Of a stretch of DNA of 33,792 nucleotides, positions 25,544 to 33,792 are shown piece after piece. The first letter of the stretch is position 1; each line of letters opens with the position of its first letter. Location: positions 1 to 33,792 of the forward strand of contig NKJD01000038.1 of assembly GCA_002256385.1 (NCBI GenBank), written 5' to 3'. The stretch is from Flavobacterium sp. BFFFF2 (GTDB taxonomy: Bacteria; Bacteroidota; Bacteroidia; Flavobacteriales; Flavobacteriaceae). Made by a program: the position numbers and the translations under genes. Under the pieces are notes generated by a model, which was not told the origin of the DNA, searched no databases, and saw only the letters and a list, made by a program, of their open reading frames with translations.

Positions 25544-26638
25544 TTAGCGGCAGGTTCTGGGTAATGAATTAATATAATCTTTCATCAGTTGAACCCCTTC
25601 CGTATGAATTAACGAACGTCCAATAATGGGCATCATTTCAGATGGTTCGCTGTTGTCAATCCGATAAATCAATTCAGAATGATCGGCATCACCGGCAGCA
25701 ATGACGAAAGGTTTATTTGGAATGGTAAATAACGGGGTTAAACAAACCCCAAACGTGTTGATGTTGGTATTGCTGAAATTAAATCGCTGCGGGGTATAAT
25801 CACAATGACCACCTTCACGATGGCAATGTGCGCAGTTGATGTCAATGTATGACCTGGCTCTTTTTTCGAGGGATTGTGAGGTATCACGCCAGTCGACAGT
25901 GGATCGGATTGATGCCAAATCGGGCAAATCACTAGACAAATAACCTACTTCTTTCCATTTTAAAAGCTGATTCATGGCACCAGTTGCATAAGCAAATGTG
26001 GTGTTGAGGTTTTGGGGTTTCGGGCCTATTGGAATTGTTTTCTCTCCTCCCGACAAATGGTTAGGGTTAATTTTATGACAAGTTAAGCATTCGGTTTGGG
26101 AAGGCACTTTATATTGAACGGTTTTGGTAATACCTTGCTCATTTTTCCAAGTAATGGGAACATAAATCCCATTATTTGTGGTTTCTAAAAAAGCATCTGT
26201 CTGATCAGCATTCCAAACATAGGTATAAGCAAACCAGCCTGTTGATTTGCGGATTAACAAGCGGGTTTCAATAATTTGAGTGGTATTATTGGGTTGAACT
26301 TGGTCATAATAAAATGTCTTGATCAAAATGGCTCCTTGAGGAAATTCGAGTACATTATAGTCGCCGTTATAGGAAGCCTGGGTGTTTTTTGGCATCCAAA
26401 CAAACCGCTTTTTGTGGGCATAATCAGAAAACAGCGAACTAGCGGGCTCATAGGGGAGTAGTCCTTCGTTTGGCGTTAATTCATTCATGTTGCCAACAAA
26501 AAAGTCATAATCTGACAACTTTGGATAAGGCAACTTATCGGGTGGTGTAGTGTAAGAGTCAGAATTCGTACATGAAAACAAACAAAGGGATACAGCAAAA
26601 AAGGTAAATAATTTATAAATTTTAATTAAGGAAGTCAT
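25544..26638 (-). CDS. SO2930-like diheme c-type cytochrome lipoprotein
   Basis: This is a 364-residue exported protein. I chose ATG 26638 (MTSLIKIYKLFTFF) because the longer ORF adds 29 residues ahead of a complete lipoprotein signal. Lipidation is expected at C23 (CLFSC). Two haem c sites are present: C184LTCH188 and C269AHCH273. Other family-like segments are ASSLFSDYAHKKRFVWMP, KTFYYD and DWRDTSQSLEKRARSYIDIN. The length and motif order fit the SO2930 / HNE_0200 family of predicted diheme cytochromes, whose redox partner is not known. The family's usual parallel beta-helix neighbour is absent here. A strong Bacteroidota-type promoter precedes the gene. Confidence 0.85.
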   Translation of the reverse strand: MTSLIKIYKLFTFFAVSLCLFSCTNSDSYTTPPDKLPYPKLSDYDFFVGNMNELTPNEGLLPYEPASSLFSDYAHKKRFVWMPKNTQASYNGDYNVLEFPQGAILIKTFYYDQVQPNNTTQIIETRLLIRKSTGWFAYTYVWNADQTDAFLETTNNGIYVPITWKNEQGITKTVQYKVPSQTECLTCHKINPNHLSGGEKTIPIGPKPQNLNTTFAYATGAMNQLLKWKEVGYLSSDLPDLASIRSTVDWRDTSQSLEKRARSYIDINCAHCHREGGHCDYTPQRFNFSNTNINTFGVCLTPLFTIPNKPFVIAAGDADHSELIYRIDNSEPSEMMPIIGRSLIHTEGVQLMKDYINSLPRTCR

Positions 26639-26656
26639 AATAAAAATAAATGTAGA

Positions 26657-26689
26657 CAAATTTAACAAATTTATGATAGCTTTCGCAAA
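26657..26689 (-). promoter_or_regulatory. Bacteroidota promoter of the diheme cytochrome gene
   Basis: On the minus strand TTTG (26689-26686) is followed after 21 bp by TAAATTTG (26664-26657), matching TTTG / TAnnTTTG. The start codon is 18 bp further on. TAAATTTG occurs three times in 37 bp (26657, 26666, 26686). Confidence 0.6.
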
Positions 26690-26756
26690 TTTAACACGAG
26701 GCAGGTTTTGTGCCAATTGACCCATTTGACCCTTCTAGTATTTATTCTGATTTCAG

Positions 26757-26764
26757 TACTTTTG
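26757..26764 (+). promoter_or_regulatory. Bacteroidota -7 element (TACTTTTG) of the dus gene
   Basis: This exact TAnnTTTG match lies 16 bp before ATG 26781, implying a very short leader. No TTTG is found at the usual -33 distance. Confidence 0.5.
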
Positions 26765-26780
26765 TGCACATTTTACACTT

Positions 26781-27773
26781 ATGCCAAAAATTGGATCTAT
26801 AATTCTTCCTGATTTTCCTTTACTGTTAGCTCCAATGGAAGATGTGAGCGACCCGCCATTCAGAAGGCTTTGCAAAGAACATGGCGCCGATTTGATGTAT
26901 TCTGAATTCATCTCCTCAGAAGGGCTCATCCGTGATGCCATCAAAAGCAGAAAAAAATTAGACATATTTGACTATGAACGCCCTGTTGGCATTCAGATTT
27001 TTGGCGGAGACGAAGAGGCATTGGCCCTTTCGGCTACAATTGTTGAAACAGTAAACCCCGATTTATTGGATATCAATTTTGGATGTCCAGTTAAAAAAGT
27101 GGTTTGTAAAGGAGCAGGGGCTGGTGTTTTAAAAGATGTCGATTTAATGGTTCGACTCACCCGTGCGGTGGTTCGCAGTACAAAGCTTCCTGTAACCGTG
27201 AAAACCAGGTTAGGGTGGGATGACCAAAGCATCAACATTGATGAAGTGGCCGAACGACTTCAAGACGAGGGCATTCAGGCACTGACCATCCATGGCCGAA
27301 CACGTGCGCAACTTTACAAAGGCCATGCCGATTGGTCGCACATTGCCCGCGTAAAAAACAACCCACGAATTCAGATTCCCATCTTTGGAAATGGCGATAT
27401 CGATAGTCCAGAAAAAGCCTTGGAATACAAAAACAGGTATGGCGTGGACGGCATCATGATTGGCCGAGCTGCTATTGGCTATCCGTGGATTTTTAATGAA
27501 ATAAAGCACTTCTTCCAAACAGGTACCCATTTGGAGGTTCCAACCATTGTTAAAAGAGTCGAAGCGGCCCGAAATCACTTGGTTTGGTCAATGGAATGGA
27601 AGGGTGAATGGGTTGGTATTGTTGAAATGCGCCGGCATTATGCCAATTATTTTAAAGGCATTCCCGGATTTAAAGAATTTCGACAAAGATTAGTTACTTC
27701 CGATGAACCACAAGCCATTTTTGAGGTTTTTGATGAGATCAATCAACATTATTCAACAGAAAGTATTTTCTAA
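26781..27773 (+). CDS. dusB: tRNA-dihydrouridine synthase, DusB type
   Basis: This flavin enzyme reduces specific uridines in the tRNA D-loop to dihydrouridine in the cytoplasm. The 330 residues are normal for the family. Visible motifs are LLLAPMEDVSDPPFRRLCKE at the FMN site, DINFGCPVKKVVCKGAGAG with catalytic C102, VTVKTRLGWDD, LTIHGRTRAQLYKGHADW, IPIFGNGDIDSPEKA and GVDGIMIGRAAIGYPWIF. The pattern fits DusB rather than DusA or DusC. The gene is divergent from the diheme cytochrome and ends in its own terminator, so it is probably monocistronic. Confidence 0.93.
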   Translation: MPKIGSIILPDFPLLLAPMEDVSDPPFRRLCKEHGADLMYSEFISSEGLIRDAIKSRKKLDIFDYERPVGIQIFGGDEEALALSATIVETVNPDLLDINFGCPVKKVVCKGAGAGVLKDVDLMVRLTRAVVRSTKLPVTVKTRLGWDDQSINIDEVAERLQDEGIQALTIHGRTRAQLYKGHADWSHIARVKNNPRIQIPIFGNGDIDSPEKALEYKNRYGVDGIMIGRAAIGYPWIFNEIKHFFQTGTHLEVPTIVKRVEAARNHLVWSMEWKGEWVGIVEMRRHYANYFKGIPGFKEFRQRLVTSDEPQAIFEVFDEINQHYSTESIF

Positions 27774-27804
27774 TTTAAGAAGTGATTTAAACTTTTTTCA
27801 ATTG

Positions 27805-27843
27805 GCAGCAAAATGGTCTTTTGTCCCTATTGCTGCTTTTTTT
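27805..27843 (+). terminator. Rho-independent terminator of dusB
   Basis: GCAGCAA (27805-27811) pairs with TTGCTGC (27830-27836) across an 18-base loop that has further short pairing. Seven T follow. It sits about 30 bp after the dus stop codon. Confidence 0.7.
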
Positions 27844-27952
27844 CTGCTTTATATTCCATTTTATTGAAGTTGTACACCGACTACTATAAAAAATTCATTT
27901 TTCCGATTGAACAAAAATGTTAAAATCACTTCTTACAGCTATTGTTTATTTA

Positions 27953-27960
27953 TAGCTTTG
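27953..27960 (+). promoter_or_regulatory. Bacteroidota -7 element (TAGCTTTG) of the PPIase gene
   Basis: This exact TAnnTTTG match lies 22 bp before ATG 27983. The -33 element is not clear. Confidence 0.5.
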
Positions 27961-27982
27961 TGCCAAAATAAAAAGACAATTT

Positions 27983-28915
27983 ATGGAAAACGGAATTTAT
28001 GCCAAATTTCATACCCCAAAGGGGCAGATAATCATTCAATTAACGGCTGATCTTACACCAGGAACCGTTGGGAATTTTGTAGCTTTGGCCGAAGGTGATT
28101 TGGAAAACAAGGTGCGCCCAATGGGCAAACCATATTATGACGGACTCAAATTTCATCGAGTCATCCCCGATTTCATGATTCAGGGAGGCTGCCCGAGTGG
28201 TACTGGATCTGGTGGCCCAGGCTACCAATTTGAAGACGAATTTCACCCAGAATTAACACACAGCGGGCCGGGTATATTGTCAATGGCCAATGCAGGTCCG
28301 GGTTCTAATGGATCTCAGTTTTTTATTACACATGGCGCTACTCCTTGGCTCGATGGCAAGCATACCGTTTTTGGACATGTAATTGAAGGTCAATCGGTGG
28401 TCGATGCCATTGCACAAGGTGATATCATCGAGCAGTTAGAAATCATTCGAGTAGGTGATGATGCCAAAAAATGGAATGCCGTAGAGGCTTTTCGTCAGTT
28501 TGAAGGTAGCCGTGCCAAACGTGAAGCCGACGCCAAACAAGCAGCTGATGCTGAAGTAGAAAAATTAGCCGAAGGATACCAAATTACTGAAAGTGGGTTG
28601 CGTTATTCCATTCTTGAACATGGAAATGGGGCGCAAGCTCAAAAAGGGAAAAAAGTATCGGTTCATTACACAGGTGCTTTAGCGAATGGAAAAGTATTTG
28701 ATAGTTCCTATCCACGAAAAAAACCGATTGAATTTCCGTTAGGAGTAGGTCAGGTTATTTCAGGTTGGGATGAAGGCATTGCCTTATTAAAAGTCGGTGA
28801 TAAAGCGCGCTTTATCATTCCTTCTTATTTGGGTTATGGCTCAAATGAAGTGGGCGGGGTAATTCCAGCTAATTCAACCTTGGTTTTTGACGTAGAACTC
28901 ATGGATGTTCGATAA
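27983..28915 (+). CDS. Dual-family peptidyl-prolyl isomerase: cyclophilin fused to FKBP
   Basis: This 310-residue protein should catalyse cis-trans isomerisation at proline bonds with two unrelated domains. Residues 1 to about 160 are cyclophilin: [20 protein letters not shown] with the catalytic Arg, [16 protein letters not shown], and [20 protein letters not shown] charged helical linker covers about 170-200 ([20 protein letters not shown]). The FKBP domain covers about 220-310: [38 protein letters not shown] and [20 protein letters not shown]. Both active sites look intact. No signal peptide is present, so it is probably cytoplasmic. Cyclophilin-FKBP fusions are known from Flavobacterium. 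The gene has its own promoter element and terminator. Confidence 0.93.
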   Translation: MENGIYAKFHTPKGQIIIQLTADLTPGTVGNFVALAEGDLENKVRPMGKPYYDGLKFHRVIPDFMIQGGCPSGTGSGGPGYQFEDEFHPELTHSGPGILSMANAGPGSNGSQFFITHGATPWLDGKHTVFGHVIEGQSVVDAIAQGDIIEQLEIIRVGDDAKKWNAVEAFRQFEGSRAKREADAKQAADAEVEKLAEGYQITESGLRYSILEHGNGAQAQKGKKVSVHYTGALANGKVFDSSYPRKKPIEFPLGVGQVISGWDEGIALLKVGDKARFIIPSYLGYGSNEVGGVIPANSTLVFDVELMDVR

Positions 28916-28944
28916 AACAAAGTTATTTGTATGTTACTTAATAG

Positions 28945-28975
28945 GCCGTTTGATTTTTCAAGCGGCTTTTTTTTT
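28945..28975 (+). terminator. Rho-independent terminator of the PPIase gene
   Basis: GCCGTTTGA (28945-28953) pairs with TCAAGCGGC (28958-28966), with one G-T pair and a TTTT loop. Nine T follow. It is about 30 bp after the stop codon. Confidence 0.9.
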
Positions 28976-29048
28976 AATGCTGTCTTCATCATTTTATAAC
29001 ATTGCTTTATTAAACTTTTCGATCAATGACTGTAATTTTACAGCCAAA

Positions 29049-32000
29049 ATGAAGGCTATGATTAATCGTAAAAAATGGCTGTTGCCGCTTGTGCTAATAA
29101 GTTTATTAGCAATGTCTTATTCATATTCCCAAAGTTTTACAGCAACTTGGGCTTTAACCTCCAATAACACACCCTCGTTGAGCGGTGCGGGAAGTACTAA
29201 TGCAACAGCTGGGAATTTATCAGGCGGTACAGGTCTTGGAACCATTGGATTTGGCTCAAATGGTGCCAATTCAAATGGATGGGGTACCTCAGGTCAAGAC
29301 GTCAATGATTACTTTCAATTTACTGTGGCGCCAACCTCCGGTTCTTCATTGTCCATAACAAGTATCTCTACAACAAATAATTTATCTTCTCAAAGTGCAA
29401 CTGCCATTGTACAATATTCATATAGTAGTTTATTTACTTCGGCGGTAACAGTTGGGTCAACATTTGCTGTTTCAAGCTCAGCAACAACCACACCATTTAC
29501 GCCTTTGTCAATTAGTGTTTCTTCAGGTCAAACTTTATATGTTCGCATATTTTGTTATAAAGGAACAGGGAATACCATTACAGATTCTCAAACTTTTCGA
29601 TGTAAAGATTTTACCATTTCAGGAACGGCAACACCAGCCTGCACACCACCAACCACACAGCCCAGTTCATTAACTATTTCGTCCGTAAGTTCAAGTGCTG
29701 CCAATTATACATTAACAAGGGGGAATGGTACGGGAGGTGTCTTGGTAACCGCACGAACAACAGCTACTTCAGTTGTAAATCCGAGTGTGGGGAGTAGCTA
29801 CACGCCATCTACGACCTATGGTTCAGGAACAACTACTGGGACAGGCAATTTTACCGTTTACAATGGCAATGCTAATGGTGTTTCGGCTGCCTCTGGAACC
29901 ATTTCAATTAGTTCAGGGCTTACCGCTGCCACGCAATATACATTAACTGCTTACGAATACAGCAGCACAGGAACTTGTTACAATACCAGCAGTCCAGCAA
30001 CCGTTAGTTTTTATACTTATGCGGCAACCCCAGGTTCAAATCCAGCCGCTTTTTCAGCTTCTGCCACGGATCAAACGAATGCCTCATTGACTTTTTCAGC
30101 ACCCTCAACCATTAGTGTTTCGGGTTATCTGGTGTTTCAAATGACCGGAAGTTCTGCCACTACATTTACCCCATCAAATGGAACCGCTTACACCGTTGGC
30201 ACTACGTATGGTGATGGAATCTTAGTTGCGAATATAAGTACCACTTCGGCCACAACAGCAGCAATCAGCGGACTTGCCGCTTCTACCTCATATACCTATA
30301 CTTTAGTTCCTTATAATTGGAATGGTGCCAATGCCGGAACTTATTCGTATTTAAATAGTTCAAATAGAACGTCAACTATCAGCACACCAGCTATTACTGC
30401 CCCTGTAATTAACACGCCAACCTCGGCAAGCGTGGTGAATACCACAGCCACTTTAGGAGCTACAGTGGCTTCATCGGGTGGAAGCACCATTACGAGTCGC
30501 GGCATAGTTTGGGCTTTGCAATCGGCTAATGCCAACCCAACTTTAGGCGGTACAGGTTGTACCACAGTAAGTACTTCTGGAACAACAGGGGCATTTACAA
30601 TTCCAGTTACAGGAATAACACCCAATTCGGCTATTGTTTTTGTTGGATATGCTACCAACGGAATAGGAACTACTTATACAAGCTCAACAACGATTAATAC
30701 TTTAAGTGTTGCTACCAAATTGGTTTTTGGTGTTTCACCTCCTTCAACAGGAAGCGCCGGCTCTACATTAACCACTTTTACTGTTCAGGCACAACGTGCC
30801 AATAATACGATTGATACAGAATATTCGACAGCTGTAACTTTAACATTAAATACAGTTAGTGGCTCCGGATCATTAAGTGGCACCTCGGTCGTTCCTTCGG
30901 CTGGTGTGGCTTCTTTTGCGGCTTCTTCTATTTCAAATACAGGGACCTTTACCATTACCGCTTCTTCTGGAACGGGAGGTAGTGCTTTGACCACAGTTAC
31001 AAGTGGTCAAATTGTGGTTACTTTTCAAAATACCGCTACCAGACAATGGGATGGAGGAACATCTGGAACAGGAACTGCATGGATGACAAATACCAACTGG
31101 GTAGGTGATGTGTTGCCAGCTTCAACAGAAGTGGCACAATTTGGTGCAACGGGAACTGCAACTGGAATTGGACTAAACAGTGGTACCAATCAAACATATG
31201 CAGGGCTTGAAATAACGAGTGGTCGAACTACTAATTTATCTCTAGGTAATAGTGCCAATTCGGGCGGATCAACGAATACTTTTACATTAAGAGGTGCTAC
31301 CATTAATTCAACTCCTAATGTGATTTTAGATCACAATTCTACGGGCAATTTTACTTTTCAAAACGTCTCGTCAGCTGGAGGTAGTGGCGCAAATGTTTTT
31401 GGATTTGTAATGGGCGGAACAAGCACCAATTCCATTGCTGTTCGCAATTCAGGAACGGTTACAATCAGTTCAATCGTTAGTGGTACGGGTGTACTTTCAA
31501 AAATTGGTTCTGGGGTATTGTTTTTAACAAATTCCAACACCTATTCAGGTAAAACAGTTGTTTCACTTGGGTATATTAATCCTGCAACTGAGGTGGCATT
31601 TGGTGCCAACCCAGCAAGTTTTACCGGTGACCAAATTACACTTGACGGGGGAGGGATACAATTAACCACTGCCGATGTCACTATAAATAGTAATCGAGGA
31701 ATTACGCTAGGTGCAACTGGAGGGTTATTGGATGTTGCGACAAGCCGCACTTTGACCATTTCAAATGTGATAACGGGCTCAGGGACATTAACAAAAACCA
31801 GTGCAGGGACAGCAAATTTAACGGCGCAAAATACATATACAGGTAATACTATCGTTTCTGCAGGAACGTTGCAGTTAAGCCGTTCTGGAGGGACAAGCAT
31901 TCCTATTACAAATAATGTGACTATTACAGGTGGTACTTTTAAAGTAAGTAGTGATCAAACAATGAATAATTTGACCATTTCAACTGGGGGAACATTATTA

Positions 32001-33792
32001 ATTGATGCAGGAATTACATTAACTATTAATGGGACTTTTACTTATTCAGGCGGAACAGTTACAGTTAATGGTACACTCGCTTATGGTAGCTCTTCCACCT
32101 TGGCTTATGCAACAGGCGCTAGCTACACAACGGCTAGTGAATGGCCGTCAGTGAACAGCCCAACAAATATTACTTTGAGTACAACCAATACTGCTATTAC
32201 ATTGTCCAGTGATAGATCTATATTAGGAAATATAACAGCCACTAATAGCGCGCAACTTATTGGAACTGGCCGAGTTTTTTCGGTGGGTGGAAACTGGAAT
32301 TTTGATTCGGCATCGGGGTATACAGGTGGGTCAAATGCCGCTAGCTCTGTTGTTTTCACAAGTAATAGCGCGTCCTCAATTACCCATGCTGGAGGCGCAA
32401 CATTCAGAAATTTATCTTTTAATGGATCTGCTAATTATACTATTAATAATGATGTTACTATTTCTGTCAATACACTTGCAATTAATTCTGGAATAGTGAA
32501 TATGCAGTCAAATACATTAAGTGGTTCTGGTAATTTAACGATGACTGGAGGTACTTTACGCTTAGGTAAAAATACAACTGCTGTTTCTCAACCGGAATTA
32601 TCAGGAATCTATGCTTTAAGTGCAGGGACTATTGAATTAAGTGGTGCTTCTGATCAGAAATTGAATGGCACCCCCTTATTTAATAATATTACATTTTCAA
32701 ATGGAGGCACAAAGACATTGTCCAATGCTGTAACTACTAATTCGGCGGCTGTAATAACCATTAAAGATTCAGCGATCGTTGATGCAGGAAGTACTACTCT
32801 TGGGGGCACTGGAACTTTGCTAACCATGACTGATTCGTCACGCTTAAGAGTGAGCGGAGCTAGAACACTTCCGGATATGACGGGTTCTTATTCTTTGACT
32901 GGCGGCACCATCGAATTCTACGGCAATAGCAATTCACATGCTGTTCGTTCACCACTTAATTATTACGCAATTGAAATTACTGGTGCCAATGTAAATGGAG
33001 GAGCAGGAAATTATACCTTGGCTTCTGGTGGTAGTTTTACTGTTGCCAGTGGGGCAAAATTCAGTGTTACGGACCAACGCATTTTAACTGCTGGGACGGC
33101 AAGTGTTGCCATAAATGGCACTTTTGATACAGCGGATACGGATGGGTTTAGCGGTTCAAATGCTACCTCAATCAGCCCAACAGTTACATTAAGTTTAGGG
33201 GCAAATTCTACAATTCAATATAGCCGTATTGGTAGTCAAACTATTTCAACACGAACTGATTATAAAAATCTGTCAGTTATTAATTCTGGCACTAAAGCGC
33301 TTTCTGGTGATATTGCATTTTCTGGTACCCTAACAGTACCATCAACAGCCACATTAGATGCGGTAAATTTTATAATTACTCCTGGCTCAGGGGCTACTGT
33401 AACTTTAAATGGAATTGTAAAAACGGCAAATGTAAATGGTTTTAGCGGACTGTCAAATGCAACATTTGCTTCAACGAATGGTTTTTCAATGTCGATTTCA
33501 GGCTCAACAATAGAATATAATGGAGGTTTAGCTCAAATATTGACGGGACGTTCTGATTATAATTCAGTTACCGTATCAAATGCAACCGGTGTTGTTTTAA
33601 ATGGTGGAACAACCATTTCAAATACCCTCACTTTAACCTCTGGTACCTTAACCTTAGGCTCTCATCATTTAACGATTGGTGCGTCTGGTACTATTTCAGG
33701 TTCTTTCAGTTCTTCGAATATGATTGTTGCCACAGGTAGTGGTGAGGTACGCAAAACGTTTACCGGAACTGGTTCATTTACCTACCCAGTTG
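29049..33792 (+). CDS. Partial giant secreted protein with Ig/FN3-like and autotransporter-associated (PATR) repeats
   Basis: The frame from ATG 29049 stays open to the window edge, giving at least 1581 residues with the C-terminus missing. A signal peptide is clear (MKAMINRKKWLLPLVLISLL, cleaved near SYSQ). About 198-325 and 325-443 are FN3-like units, and 451-660 are Ig-like (for example TSASVVNTTATLGATVASSG). From about 665 (RQWDGGTSGTGTAWMTNTNW) a beta-helix-like region begins. It includes autotransporter-associated strand repeats at about 814 (GVLSKIGSGVLFLTNSNTYS) and 913 (GTLTKTSAGTANLTAQNTYT, then GNTIVSAGTLQLS). Long Ser/Thr/Gly/Asn-rich repeats continue to the edge, which ends in GSFTYPV. 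In this phylum such proteins usually carry a C-terminal T9SS domain, so that is expected but unseen. It is probably a surface adhesin or matrix protein. Confidence 0.88.
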   Translation, partial: MKAMINRKKWLLPLVLISLLAMSYSYSQSFTATWALTSNNTPSLSGAGSTNATAGNLSGGTGLGTIGFGSNGANSNGWGTSGQDVNDYFQFTVAPTSGSSLSITSISTTNNLSSQSATAIVQYSYSSLFTSAVTVGSTFAVSSSATTTPFTPLSISVSSGQTLYVRIFCYKGTGNTITDSQTFRCKDFTISGTATPACTPPTTQPSSLTISSVSSSAANYTLTRGNGTGGVLVTARTTATSVVNPSVGSSYTPSTTYGSGTTTGTGNFTVYNGNANGVSAASGTISISSGLTAATQYTLTAYEYSSTGTCYNTSSPATVSFYTYAATPGSNPAAFSASATDQTNASLTFSAPSTISVSGYLVFQMTGSSATTFTPSNGTAYTVGTTYGDGILVANISTTSATTAAISGLAASTSYTYTLVPYNWNGANAGTYSYLNSSNRTSTISTPAITAPVINTPTSASVVNTTATLGATVASSGGSTITSRGIVWALQSANANPTLGGTGCTTVSTSGTTGAFTIPVTGITPNSAIVFVGYATNGIGTTYTSSTTINTLSVATKLVFGVSPPSTGSAGSTLTTFTVQAQRANNTIDTEYSTAVTLTLNTVSGSGSLSGTSVVPSAGVASFAASSISNTGTFTITASSGTGGSALTTVTSGQIVVTFQNTATRQWDGGTSGTGTAWMTNTNWVGDVLPASTEVAQFGATGTATGIGLNSGTNQTYAGLEITSGRTTNLSLGNSANSGGSTNTFTLRGATINSTPNVILDHNSTGNFTFQNVSSAGGSGANVFGFVMGGTSTNSIAVRNSGTVTISSIVSGTGVLSKIGSGVLFLTNSNTYSGKTVVSLGYINPATEVAFGANPASFTGDQITLDGGGIQLTTADVTINSNRGITLGATGGLLDVATSRTLTISNVITGSGTLTKTSAGTANLTAQNTYTGNTIVSAGTLQLSRSGGTSIPITNNVTITGGTFKVSSDQTMNNLTISTGGTLLIDAGITLTINGTFTYSGGTVTVNGTLAYGSSSTLAYATGASYTTASEWPSVNSPTNITLSTTNTAITLSSDRSILGNITATNSAQLIGTGRVFSVGGNWNFDSASGYTGGSNAASSVVFTSNSASSITHAGGATFRNLSFNGSANYTINNDVTISVNTLAINSGIVNMQSNTLSGSGNLTMTGGTLRLGKNTTAVSQPELSGIYALSAGTIELSGASDQKLNGTPLFNNITFSNGGTKTLSNAVTTNSAAVITIKDSAIVDAGSTTLGGTGTLLTMTDSSRLRVSGARTLPDMTGSYSLTGGTIEFYGNSNSHAVRSPLNYYAIEITGANVNGGAGNYTLASGGSFTVASGAKFSVTDQRILTAGTASVAINGTFDTADTDGFSGSNATSISPTVTLSLGANSTIQYSRIGSQTISTRTDYKNLSVINSGTKALSGDIAFSGTLTVPSTATLDAVNFIITPGSGATVTLNGIVKTANVNGFSGLSNATFASTNGFSMSISGSTIEYNGGLAQILTGRSDYNSVTVSNATGVVLNGGTTISNTLTLTSGTLTLGSHHLTIGASGTISGSFSSSNMIVATGSGEVRKTFTGTGSFTYPV

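Noticed and set aside
30341..31900. Several minus-strand ORFs with Pro/Val-rich sequence
   Set aside because: They mirror the Thr/Gly/Asn-rich plus-strand repeat protein and contain no domain.
1..33792. CRISPR array, tRNA, rRNA or prophage genes
   Set aside because: No spaced identical repeats of CRISPR length, no cloverleaf I could recognise and no phage-type proteins were seen; the heptamer tracts are uninterrupted tandem repeats.

Overview
The window looks like chromosomal DNA of a Bacteroidota bacterium, probably a gliding or flavobacterial-type environmental lineage. The evidence is as follows. Three complete secreted proteins end in type A sorting domains of the type IX secretion system (T9SS), and a fourth, cut off by the window edge, is probably another cargo. 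An Oar-like TonB-dependent receptor is present. A cyclophilin-FKBP fusion of the kind reported from Flavobacterium is present. Several start codons are preceded by the Bacteroidota -7 promoter element TAnnTTTG, with little sign of Shine-Dalgarno sequences. No rRNA, tRNA, CRISPR array, transposase or phage gene was seen.

Layout. Bases 1-11732 hold two tandem plus-strand genes for secreted T9SS cargo. The first is a giant M43-like metalloprotease with PKD and Ig-like repeats (3274 residues, N-terminus apparently broken). The second is a 597-residue beta-propeller-like protein. Bases 11733-12565 form an 833-bp gene-free tract full of repeats, palindromes and terminators. A minus-strand TonB receptor (12566-15802) is divergent from a PhoB/PhoR-like two-component operon (16072-17808). 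The 269 bp between them contain six 11-bp phased repeats that resemble a Pho box. A minus-strand group follows, in transcription order: an unrecognised protein, TatA, a PAP2 phosphatase and a MurG-like glycosyltransferase. The transferase gene overlaps the kinase gene tail to tail by 20 bp. Bases 20275-21022 are another repeat-rich tract without a supportable gene.

Bases 21023-23311 carry a plus-strand cassette of envelope proteins: an anchored OB-fold protein, a DUF5777 beta-barrel, a c-type cytochrome lipoprotein and a YceI protein. It ends in a strong, probably bidirectional terminator. Facing it on the minus strand are an FG-GAP/ASPIC T9SS protein and a diheme cytochrome lipoprotein of the SO2930 family. 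Bases 26781-28915 hold two housekeeping genes, a DusB-type tRNA-dihydrouridine synthase and the dual-domain peptidyl-prolyl isomerase, each followed by a terminator. From 29049 to the window end runs an unfinished secreted protein of at least 1581 residues with Ig/FN3-like and autotransporter-associated (PATR) repeats.

Taken together the window is mostly about the cell envelope: large secreted adhesin or protease-like proteins, outer-membrane uptake, lipid-linked sugar chemistry, Tat export and periplasmic redox proteins. The signals most worth following are the phased repeat array in front of the two-component system, the base-composition mosaic and frame break in the giant protease gene, the nested palindromic intergenic element, and the OB-fold/DUF5777/cytochrome/YceI cassette.
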